A stretch of 64,000 bases of DNA from VAXT01 sp038040395 (GTDB taxonomy: Bacteria > Actinomycetota > Thermoleophilia > Gaiellales > Gaiellaceae): NCBI GenBank assembly GCA_038040395.1, contig JBBPIJ010000014.1:6882-70881 (forward strand). Reading direction: 5' to 3'. Below, in pieces: positions 57,932 to 64,000 of the stretch. The translations under genes were made by a program, and so were the position numbers. Positions within the stretch are counted from its first letter, which is position 1. Every line of letters starts with the position of its first letter. The notes below the pieces were generated by a model. The model did no database searches, had not been told where the DNA came from, and was given only the letters and a program-made list of their open reading frames with translations.

Positions 57932-60202
57932 ATGCCACCCAAGTGGCATAGAAGGCACGGGGGAGTCGCGTTCTTTCTGGTTGCACTGGTCGCAGCCACG
58001 GCGCTCGCTGCCGGTCCGGTCTCGGCTTCGCCGCGGCCGACACCTCCGTCGGGCAGTTTTCGAATAGACACGACAGGCGCCTCGTGGCAGACCGATCCCG
58101 GGCTCTCGTACATCCTGCCGGGCTGGCAGATGGAGTACTTGACCTGCGCGAAGCTCCTCAACTACCCAGACGCCGAGGCGCCCGAAGGGTCACGCCTGGT
58201 ACCGGAGATCGCTGCCGCGATGCCGACGATCTCTCCCGACGGGCTCACCTACACGTTCCAGATCCGCAATGACTACGCGTTCTCACCGCCGGCGACGGGG
58301 GTGGTGACTGCCCAGAGCATGAAGTTCACGTTCGAGCGGACGCTGAACCACGACCTGGCGTCCCCTGCCGGCGTGTTCTTCAGAAACATCGTGGGCGAGA
58401 TCGAGTACAACGAAGGGAACGCGAGCGAGATCACCGGCATCGTCGCCCAGGGCAGCACGCTCACGATCACGTTGATCGAGCCCCAGGGTGACTTCCTCAC
58501 ATTCCTCGCGATGCCCTTTATCTGCGCGGTCCCGACGAGCATGCCGCCGACGGAGCAGATCGCTCCCATTCCTTCCGCGGGGCCGTACTACATCTCGTCG
58601 GGAACGGTGAACGTGCATTTCACCCTCAGCAAGAACCCCAACTACCACGGGCCGCGTGCCCAGACGTTCGACTCATACGAGTACTACTTCAACGAAAGCG
58701 AGGCGGTCATCAAGCAGGAGGTAATCGACGGCGTCTCTGACTTCGGCATGGGTGGGTTCTGGGTCGATCTCGCTGAGGAGTACGGACCTGACAGCGACGC
58801 TGCCACACGCGGTCTTCAGCAGTGGTTCGTCGGTCCGGCGTCGTGTCTCGGCTTTCTCCCGTTGAACACGGAACGGCCGCTCTTCGCAGACGTCAATATG
58901 CGGAAGGCCGTCAACTACGCGATCGACCGCATCGACCTGGCCGCGATCACCCCGTACGCTGCCTCGCCGACCGACCAGTACCTGCCGCCCGGCGCTCCGG
59001 GGTACGAGGACATCAACGTCTTTCCGAATCACGCCGACATCGAGCATGCGCGCGACCTCGCCGGCTGGCACCCCGGCGATCCGCTGCGGCCAATCACCGT
59101 CTACTACCGCTCGAGCGGAACGATCAACCCGGCGCAGTACCAGGCCGTTCGGCAGCAGCTCGAGCTGATCGGTTTCGACGTCACCGGGGTCCCCTTCGCC
59201 GGCGGCGATATTTACGACGCGATCTCAACCCGAGGAGAGCCGTTCGACCTCGCGGTAAGTGTGGGCTGGTGCCCCGACTTCTACGACCCGTGGGACACGC
59301 TTTTCCTGTTGGACGGGACAACGATCCACGACGGGGGGAACAACACCAACTGGGCGTACTTCAACGATCCGGTCTTCAACGACCGCATGCATGCGGCGGC
59401 GCAGCTCGTGGGCGACGAGCGCTACGACGCGTTCAGGCAGATCGAGCACGATCTCGTGACCGGCCCCACGCCGTGGGCGTCCTGGCGCACCTACAACAAC
59501 AGCGAGTTCTTCTCGCGCCGCGTTGGTTGCCACACCTACCAGCAGGCGTACCAGTCGACCAACCTGCTGGCGTTATGCGTGCGGCCCGAGATCACGACCG
59601 ACGACATGACCGTGACCGAGCCTCAGTCCGGAGCTACGACGGTCGACTTCACAGTGCGGCTGAGCAGTGAGATGGAGGACCCGGTCACGCTCGACTACGC
59701 AACCCAGGACGGGACCGCGCACGCCGGCGAGGACTACGTGGCGACCTCGGGCACGCTGACCTTCGCCCCACACGAGCGCACGCGCACCGTCAGCGTGACG
59801 GTGAACTCCGACGGCGTGATCGAGCTCGCAGAGACGTTCTCCCTCAACCTGTCGAACCAGAGCAGTGGGACGATGGTCGACGGTCAGGCGATCGGAACGA
59901 TCCTGGACGGCACGCCGCCGCCCCCGCCGCCCCCGCCGCCGCCGCCTCCGCCCCCGCCCCCGCCTCCTCCACCACCACCGCCGCCGCCGCCGCCGGCGCC
60001 TCCGGTGCGCTGCGTCGTGCCGCGGGTGATCGGCATGAAGCTGCCGCAGGCCCGAACGCGGATCCGCTCCCGGCACTGCTCGGTCGGGCGCATCAAGCGA
60101 GCCCGTTCCAGGCGCGTCGGCCGCGTCCTCGCCCAGAGCCCCCGCCCGGGCGCCGTGCGCTCCCGCGGCGCGCGGGTCAACCTGGTCGTCGGTCGCCGCT
60201 AG
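57932..60202 (+). CDS. Secreted solute-binding (SBP_bac_5) protein with Calx-beta, poly-Pro and PASTA-like domains
   Basis: 756 residues from ATG 57932, which has GGGAGGGGGAG just upstream; earlier ATGs lack this. After a signal peptide (FFLVALVAATALAAGPVSA) the oligopeptide-binding fold covers about 30-545 (YLTCAKLLNYPD, TYTFQIRNDYAFSPP, MRKAVNYAIDRIDLAAI, CPDFYDPWDTLFL). A Calx-beta repeat (about 556-660: YATQDGTAHAGEDYVATSGTLTF), 25-30 prolines (660-690) and a PASTA-like end (CVVPRVIGMKLPQARTR, HCSVGRIKRARS, VNLVVGRR) follow. No permease or ATPase genes lie near, so binding for surface sensing or retention is as likely as import. The stop overlaps that of yraN (CTAG). Confidence 0.9.
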   Translation: MPPKWHRRHGGVAFFLVALVAATALAAGPVSASPRPTPPSGSFRIDTTGASWQTDPGLSYILPGWQMEYLTCAKLLNYPDAEAPEGSRLVPEIAAAMPTISPDGLTYTFQIRNDYAFSPPATGVVTAQSMKFTFERTLNHDLASPAGVFFRNIVGEIEYNEGNASEITGIVAQGSTLTITLIEPQGDFLTFLAMPFICAVPTSMPPTEQIAPIPSAGPYYISSGTVNVHFTLSKNPNYHGPRAQTFDSYEYYFNESEAVIKQEVIDGVSDFGMGGFWVDLAEEYGPDSDAATRGLQQWFVGPASCLGFLPLNTERPLFADVNMRKAVNYAIDRIDLAAITPYAASPTDQYLPPGAPGYEDINVFPNHADIEHARDLAGWHPGDPLRPITVYYRSSGTINPAQYQAVRQQLELIGFDVTGVPFAGGDIYDAISTRGEPFDLAVSVGWCPDFYDPWDTLFLLDGTTIHDGGNNTNWAYFNDPVFNDRMHAAAQLVGDERYDAFRQIEHDLVTGPTPWASWRTYNNSEFFSRRVGCHTYQQAYQSTNLLALCVRPEITTDDMTVTEPQSGATTVDFTVRLSSEMEDPVTLDYATQDGTAHAGEDYVATSGTLTFAPHERTRTVSVTVNSDGVIELAETFSLNLSNQSSGTMVDGQAIGTILDGTPPPPPPPPPPPPPPPPPPPPPPPPPPPAPPVRCVVPRVIGMKLPQARTRIRSRHCSVGRIKRARSRRVGRVLAQSPRPGAVRSRGARVNLVVGRR

Positions 60203-60525
60203 AACGCGTTCAGGACGACTTCGAGCTTCCCATTGCGCTCGGCTGCGACGTCGAACCGGACGTCGCAGCCCGCGAGCTCCGGGCGAGCCGCGAGCCACGC
60301 CTCGGCAGCTCTCGCGAGCCGCCTTTGCTTCTCCCGCGAGACCATCTCGAGCGGATCACCACGCTCCGTCCCGCCCTTGGCCTTCACCTCGCAGAAGACG
60401 ACCGTCCGGCCGCGGCGAAGGACGAGATCGAGCTCGTAACCTCCTGCCCACGCATTCGTCGCCAGGATCCGGTAGCCGCGTAGCCGGTAATGCCACAGCG
60501 CGCGTCGTTCCGCGCGCGTTCCGAC
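60199..60525 (-). CDS. YraN (UPF0102) family endonuclease-like protein, start unresolved
   Basis: About 108 residues. GTRAERRALWHYRLRGYRILATN, AGGYELDLVLRRGRTVVFCEVKAK and DVRFDVAAE are the family pattern, with the E-x8-ExK nuclease-like core. No ATG, GTG or TTG occurs in frame at the expected N-terminus, just after the rnhB stop at 60536; the next standard start lies more than 100 nt inside rnhB. A non-standard start is therefore likely, and the given 5' end is approximate. It is last in the ribosomal/RNase HII operon, its usual place. Confidence 0.82.
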   Translation of the reverse strand, partial: VGTRAERRALWHYRLRGYRILATNAWAGGYELDLVLRRGRTVVFCEVKAKGGTERGDPLEMVSREKQRRLARAAEAWLAARPELAGCDVRFDVAAERNGKLEVVLNAF

Positions 60526-60535
60526 GGCCCTGGTG

Positions 60536-61225
60536 CTAGGCCGCTGTGACTCGGGCGAGCTCTTCGTCGCTGAGATAGCAGAGCGCCTGGAAGGAGCGTC
60601 GGTGGATCTTGCACGGCCCTCGCTCGCGCACGAGGCGCGAGTGCGTCGGCGTGATGTAGCCGACATGCGAGGAGAAGCCATACCCCGGATAGAGCGAGTC
60701 GAGCCTCCGCATCGTCCGGTCGCGGACGACCTTGGCCACGATCGAGGCTGCCGCGATCGCCGCGCTTCGCTCGTCGCCGTCGACGACAGCCATGTGCTCC
60801 GGCGCGCTCGGGCCGAGCCGGAAGCCGTCGACCAGGCAGGCCTCGGCCGGCGGGGCCAGCGCATGGAGCGCTCGCCGCAGGCCCGCGAGATTCGAGCGGT
60901 GTAGACCCTCGCGATCGATCTCCGCCGGCGAGATCGTCTGCACCGAGATCCGAGTCGCGCAGGAGAGAACGGCGCGGAAGAGCTCCTCTCGCTGCTCAGG
61001 GCTCACCTGCTTGGAGTCGTTCAGGGCGTTCAGCGGCCGGACGCGATGATCGCGCAAGAGCTCGTAGTCGAGGAGCACTCCGGCGACTACGAGGGGGCCG
61101 GCGAGCGAGCCGCGTCCGGCTTCGTCAGCGCCTGCGACGAAGCGAGCGCCGAGCTTTCGGTCGAACCTCAGCAGCCTCTGTGCCGTCTTCGCCGGCTGCC
61201 ACCGGCTCTTCTGCTGCTGGCTCAT
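60536..61225 (-). CDS. rnhB: Ribonuclease HII
   Basis: 229 residues from ATG 61225. Cuts RNA in RNA-DNA hybrids and misincorporated ribonucleotides. The signature VAGADEAGRGSLAGPLVVAGV, LNDSKQVSPEQREELF, AVVDGDERSAAIAAASIVAKVVRDR and YPGYGFSSHVGYITPTH are intact. The start lies 101 nt inside the 3' end of rplS in another frame; no later standard start precedes the conserved core, so the overlap appears real. Confidence 0.93.
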   Translation of the reverse strand: MSQQQKSRWQPAKTAQRLLRFDRKLGARFVAGADEAGRGSLAGPLVVAGVLLDYELLRDHRVRPLNALNDSKQVSPEQREELFRAVLSCATRISVQTISPAEIDREGLHRSNLAGLRRALHALAPPAEACLVDGFRLGPSAPEHMAVVDGDERSAAIAAASIVAKVVRDRTMRRLDSLYPGYGFSSHVGYITPTHSRLVRERGPCKIHRRSFQALCYLSDEELARVTAA

Positions 61226-61727
61226 CCCCGACAGCTTCTTCGGCAACCGGCTCTTCGGCTGCGGGCTCTTCGGCTGCGGGCTCGTCCGCGGCAGGCTCGT
61301 CGGCGAGGGGCTCGTCGGCTCCGGCCTCCAAAGGCTGCTCTGCGGGCTCGTCGGGGGCACGCGGCGAGGATACCGCCGGTCCCTGCTGTACCTCGCGGAC
61401 GCGCGCCTTCTTTCCCACTCTCTCGCGCAAGTAGTAGAGCTTCGCGCGGTTGACGTCCCCGATCGCCTGCACGTCGATCTTCTCGATCTTCGGCGAGTGA
61501 ACCGGGAACGTTCGCTCGACCCCGACGCCGAACGACTGCTTGCGGACGGTGAAGGTCTCGCGCACCCCGGCGCCCTGACGCTTGATCACGACCCCTTCGA
61601 AGGCCTGGATTCGCCGGCGCTGTCCTTCGATCACCTGGAAGTGGACGCGCACGGTGTCGCCCGCCTTGAACTGCGGCAGGTCGGATCGCAGCTGTCGCTG
61701 CTCGAGAAGTTCGATCGGGTTCGTCAT
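61125..61727 (-). CDS. rplS: 50S ribosomal protein L19 with long Ala/Glu/Pro tail
   Basis: 200 residues. The L19 core (1-117) is standard: QLRSDLPQFKAGDTVRVHFQV, GVVIKRQGAGVRETFTVRKQS, ERTFPVHSPKIEKIDV and RAKLYYLRERVGKKARV. About 80 extra residues follow, mostly repeats of the EEPAAEEPVAEE type and a basic end RRSLRRRR. Normal L19 is about 115 residues. The tail is encoded by DNA that also carries the rnhB N-terminus, which may explain its retention. It lies between lepB and rnhB in the usual operon order. Confidence 0.94.
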   Translation of the reverse strand: MTNPIELLEQRQLRSDLPQFKAGDTVRVHFQVIEGQRRRIQAFEGVVIKRQGAGVRETFTVRKQSFGVGVERTFPVHSPKIEKIDVQAIGDVNRAKLYYLRERVGKKARVREVQQGPAVSSPRAPDEPAEQPLEAGADEPLADEPAADEPAAEEPAAEEPVAEEAVGDEPAAEEPVAAGEDGTEAAEVRPKARRSLRRRR

Positions 61728-61772
61728 AGCGAAGGGCCTGGGCAGGCCTTGCGGGATGCTAGCGGATGGCCG

Positions 61773-62378
61773 TTATCTGAAGCCGATGCGCTTTGGCGGC
61801 CAGTAGACCGCGAACACCGGGCCAACAAGATTCCCGCGCGGAACCGGGCCCCAGCGGCGCGAGTCGCACGAAGACGAACGGTTGTCGCCCAGCATGATGT
61901 ACTGGCGAGCGGGCACCGTCTTTTCCGGGATCGTGTCCTGGTCTCGGCGCTCGGGCTCGATATAGGGCTCGTTCAGCTTCTTGCCGTCGATGTAGATGAA
62001 GCCGTCCTGCTCTCGCCAACGTTCTCCCGGCAGGGCGATCAGCCGTTTGACGAAGGTCCCGCCTTCTCCGCCGCAGGCGAGCGCGGCCGCGGGCGGTGTC
62101 TTGAAGACGACGATCTCGCCCCGCTTTGGCTCGCGGAAGTGGTAGATGAACCGGTTTGCAAGGACGCGATCGGAGAAGCGCGACATGCAGCCCGACAGGG
62201 GGCGCGCGCAGTGCAGCGTCGGCTCCATCGACGAGGACGGGATCCGGTACGGATTGACGAAGTAGGCCTTGATCGCGAGCACGATCGCGACGGCGCCGAG
62301 GATCGTCACCGCCCAGTCGATCGCAATGCGCCACTGGCGCGGCAAGCCGTGCGTGAGAGCGTCGATGGGGTTTCTCAG
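61773..62378 (-). CDS. lepB: Signal peptidase I
   Basis: About 201 residues. One transmembrane helix (AVTILGAVAIVLAIKAYFV) is followed by the catalytic Ser in IPSSSMEPTL and the catalytic Lys in FVKRLIALPGE; YIMLGDNRSSSCDSRRWGPVP is the C-terminal family motif. It cleaves signal peptides of exported proteins, many of which are encoded in this window. The start is either CTG 62378, giving a CTGA overlap with the trmD stop like the operon's other junctions, or GTG 62414 with a 40-nt overlap. Confidence 0.92.
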   Translation of the reverse strand: MRNPIDALTHGLPRQWRIAIDWAVTILGAVAIVLAIKAYFVNPYRIPSSSMEPTLHCARPLSGCMSRFSDRVLANRFIYHFREPKRGEIVVFKTPPAAALACGGEGGTFVKRLIALPGERWREQDGFIYIDGKKLNEPYIEPERRDQDTIPEKTVPARQYIMLGDNRSSSCDSRRWGPVPRGNLVGPVFAVYWPPKRIGFR

Positions 62379-63034
62379 CTGACAGTCCTCGCGCGGCTCT
62401 TGTCGCGGCGCCACGCGGCGATGCGCGCGTGGTCGCCCGAGACGAGCACCTCGGGAACGCTCCAGCCGCGGAATTCCGCGGGCCGGGTGTAGTGCGGATA
62501 CTCCAGGCCGCCCTCGAGCTCGGTGGAGAAGCTCTCCTCGACGCCGGATTCTTCGCTGCCGAGGGCTCCCGGCAGACGGCGTGCGATCGCGTCGAGGAGC
62601 ACCATCGCGGGCAACTCACCGCCGGAGAGCACGTAGGGGCCGATCGAGACCGCGTCCGTCGCGAGGTGCTCGACGATGCGCTCGTCGAAGCCCTCGAACC
62701 GAGCCGAGAGAAGCGTCAGCTTCTGCTCGCCCGCGAGCTCTTCGACCAGCTGCTGATCCAGCTGGCGTCCCTGGGGCGTCAGAGCGACCACCCGGTGGTC
62801 GGGGGGCCTGCTGTAAGCCGCGTCGAGCGCGGCTGCAACGACGTCGACGCGCAGGACCATGCCCGCACCGCCGCCGTAGGGCTCGTCATCGACCTGACCG
62901 GCCCTGAGCGGCGTCGTGTCACGGTAGTTGAGCAGGCGGAGCTCGAGCTCCGTGCCGAGCACGGACGCGAGCGGGCGCTGTTCGGTGAGCCAGGCAAACG
63001 CGTGTGGGATGAGCGTGAAGACATCGATGCGCAG
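62375..63034 (-). CDS. trmD: tRNA (guanine-37-N1) methyltransferase, CTG start
   Basis: 219 residues when read from CTG 63034. The conserved TrmD N-terminus (RIDVFTLIPHAF) begins right after this CTG. The rimM stop TAA (63047-63049) is in the same frame only four codons upstream, and no ATG, GTG or TTG lies between. Other motifs are NYRDTTPLRAGQVDDEPYGGGAGMVLR and the knotted SAM site SIGPYVLSGGELPAM. Starting at the first GTG (62962) would delete the N-terminal strand. It makes m1G37, needed for reading-frame maintenance. Confidence 0.93.
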   Translation of the reverse strand: MRIDVFTLIPHAFAWLTEQRPLASVLGTELELRLLNYRDTTPLRAGQVDDEPYGGGAGMVLRVDVVAAALDAAYSRPPDHRVVALTPQGRQLDQQLVEELAGEQKLTLLSARFEGFDERIVEHLATDAVSIGPYVLSGGELPAMVLLDAIARRLPGALGSEESGVEESFSTELEGGLEYPHYTRPAEFRGWSVPEVLVSGDHARIAAWRRDKSRARTVS

Positions 63035-63046
63035 AGCGGACGGAGG

Positions 63047-63511
63047 TTAGCTATCGGGCGTGAAGCCTGGCTGCACAAGGATTCGACCTGCGGCGAGATC
63101 GACCTCCTGCACGCAAGCGTCGACGAGCGGCAGGGCGAGGCCGGTGTCGAGCTCGAGGACGTCGTTCGCAGGGTTGGTGGTGATCTCGACTACGCGCCCG
63201 AGCGCGTGGCCTCCCTCTTCTCGCACTTCGAGGCCGACGAGCTGGAATGCGTAGTACGAGCCGTCCTCGGGACTGGGCAGGCTGGAGAGCTCGACCTCGA
63301 TCGGGGCGCCGCGCTCAACCTCGCGATCGAGCCGGATCACCGGCCGACCTCCGGCGCGCTTCGATTCGACGACCTTGGCGGGCTGACCGCCGATGAGGAG
63401 CGTGGTTCCGACCGCGTAACGCTCCGGATCCTCGCTCCCGTGCTCGACGAAGAAGGCGCCCTTGATGCCGTGCGGCTTTCCGACGCGCCCCACGGTGACC
63501 AGTTCGGACAC
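63047..63511 (-). CDS. rimM: Ribosome maturation factor RimM
   Basis: 154 residues. VTVGRVGKPHGIKGAFFVEHGSEDPERY is the N-terminal RimM signature and the PRC-barrel half ends with LALPLVDACVQEVDLAAGRILV. It assists late 30S assembly with S19. It sits between khpA and trmD; a GC-rich 102-nt spacer to khpA (63512-63613) contains CCCCCGGGGG-type runs that could form a hairpin. Confidence 0.95.
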   Translation of the reverse strand: MSELVTVGRVGKPHGIKGAFFVEHGSEDPERYAVGTTLLIGGQPAKVVESKRAGGRPVIRLDREVERGAPIEVELSSLPSPEDGSYYAFQLVGLEVREEGGHALGRVVEITTNPANDVLELDTGLALPLVDACVQEVDLAAGRILVQPGFTPDS

Positions 63512-63613
63512 GTCCGCCCCCTTAACCCCCGGGGGACCCCCGGTGTACTCCCCCCGCGATCGAGCCTAGCGGCGCGCGCCGCGCGCGTGGGTGACACGTT
63601 CGCGCCGGAACCG

Positions 63614-63844
63614 TCACTCCATGATCTCGAGCACGACGCGGTGGTGCGAGCGCGCGCCGCTTGCACGCACGATCGCGCGCAACGCTCGGGCGATGCGACC
63701 CTGGCGGCCGATCACCTTGCCCACGTCGTCCTTCGCCACAGTCAGCTGGAGGACCGTCGTGCCCTCACGCTGCACCTCCTCGACCGAGACCGCGTCAGAA
63801 TCGTCGACGAGGTGCCGGGCGAGGTGCGCGAGGAGCTCAGCCAC
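63614..63844 (-). CDS. khpA: KH-domain RNA-binding protein KhpA
   Basis: 76 residues from GTG 63844, overlapping the rpsP stop by 8 nt. The single KH domain shows LTVAKDDVGKVIGRQGRIARALRAIV with the GxxG loop GRQG. In other bacteria KhpA pairs with KhpB/Jag and affects cell division and RNA binding. The order rpsP-khpA-rimM-trmD is conserved. Confidence 0.94.
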   Translation of the reverse strand: MAELLAHLARHLVDDSDAVSVEEVQREGTTVLQLTVAKDDVGKVIGRQGRIARALRAIVRASGARSHHRVVLEIME

Positions 63845-64000
63845 TGACGTTCGCCTTCTTCAGAAGGCGCATGACAGTGTTCGACGGAGTCGCGCCCTTC
63901 GCGAGCCACTCCTTGACCTTCTCCTCGTTGAACTCGATCAGCGATGGATCGGTCTGCGGGTTGTAGCGCCCGACGATCTCGATGAACTTGCCGTCGCGCG
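63837..64000 (-). CDS. rpsP: 30S ribosomal protein S16 (5' end outside window)
   Basis: The last 53 or so codons are visible, reading KFIEIVGRYNPQTDPSLIEFNEEKV and ending ATPSNTVMRLLKKANVSG, a typical S16 C-terminus. The frame is open to the right window edge. It is the first visible gene of the ribosomal/tRNA-modification operon. Confidence 0.95.
   Translation of the reverse strand, partial: RDGKFIEIVGRYNPQTDPSLIEFNEEKVKEWLAKGATPSNTVMRLLKKANVSG

Noticed and set aside
57841..58161. N-terminal extension of the methyltransferase gene
   Set aside because: It would run opposite the start and signal peptide of the solute-binding protein and shows no family similarity.

Overview
The window is 64 kb of very GC-rich bacterial DNA. 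Gene content and style suggest an actinobacterium, most likely of the Thermoleophilia/Gaiellales-Solirubrobacter type: AddAB-like helicase-nucleases, an actinobacterial Vms1/baeRF-type protein, a DUF3105 membrane protein, a split PntAA/PntAB/PntB transhydrogenase, an rpsP-khpA-rimM-trmD-lepB-rplS-rnhB-yraN operon, and many genes that look leaderless. This placement is inferred; no rRNA is present.

Region 1 (1-14.3 kb, all minus strand) looks like one long operon read from about 14.3 kb leftward. It starts with a NarL/LuxR response regulator and a lone receiver-like protein. Next come a zinc-ribbon/GT2/GtrA/HPr-kinase-like fusion and a PMT-type membrane glycosyltransferase. It ends with four secreted hydrolases: a phospholipase C-type phosphoesterase, a GH99-like protein, and two purple-acid-phosphatase-like proteins with FnIII/LamG-like modules. 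The first five junctions are 4-nt NTGA stop/start overlaps, so regulation, glycan assembly and extracellular hydrolysis are probably made together.

Region 2 (14.7-28.05 kb) is accessory. A class III cyclase/AAA/solute-binding-domain fusion is followed by a decayed cassette and a GH99-like/poly-Pro/PASTA protein interrupted by a 100-N assembly gap. Then comes a tandem array of five cassettes. Each is bounded by a copy of the 3' half of a tRNA-Leu(UAA) gene, and the intact tRNA stands at the right end (27965-28052). Four cassettes carry secreted seven-bladed FG-GAP proteins with a C-terminal PASTA-like domain, and one carries a small ABM-type protein. This looks like serial site-specific integration at a tRNA gene, with no integrase in view. 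It is the most unusual system here.

Region 3 (28-57.8 kb) is compact housekeeping and envelope sequence: RmuC, aconitase, Vms1-like, TrxB, CorA-like, DedA, PAS, Nth-AddA-AddB, topoisomerase IB, an IDH-like dehydrogenase, HD-GYP, transhydrogenase plus an OCD-family enzyme, VOC, a DAO-type oxidase, ComM-DprA and an orphan DNA methyltransferase. Six convergent pairs share a 4-nt overlap of stop codons. Two copies of a palindromic element with conserved ends but unrelated central hairpins lie at 29.05 kb and 51.88 kb.

Region 4 (57.9-64 kb) has a secreted solute-binding/Calx-beta/poly-Pro/PASTA protein facing the ribosomal/tRNA-modification operon. In that operon TrmD can only plausibly start at CTG. 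The same PASTA-like C-terminus ends six secreted proteins with three different N-terminal domains, which suggests a common way of holding proteins at the cell wall.
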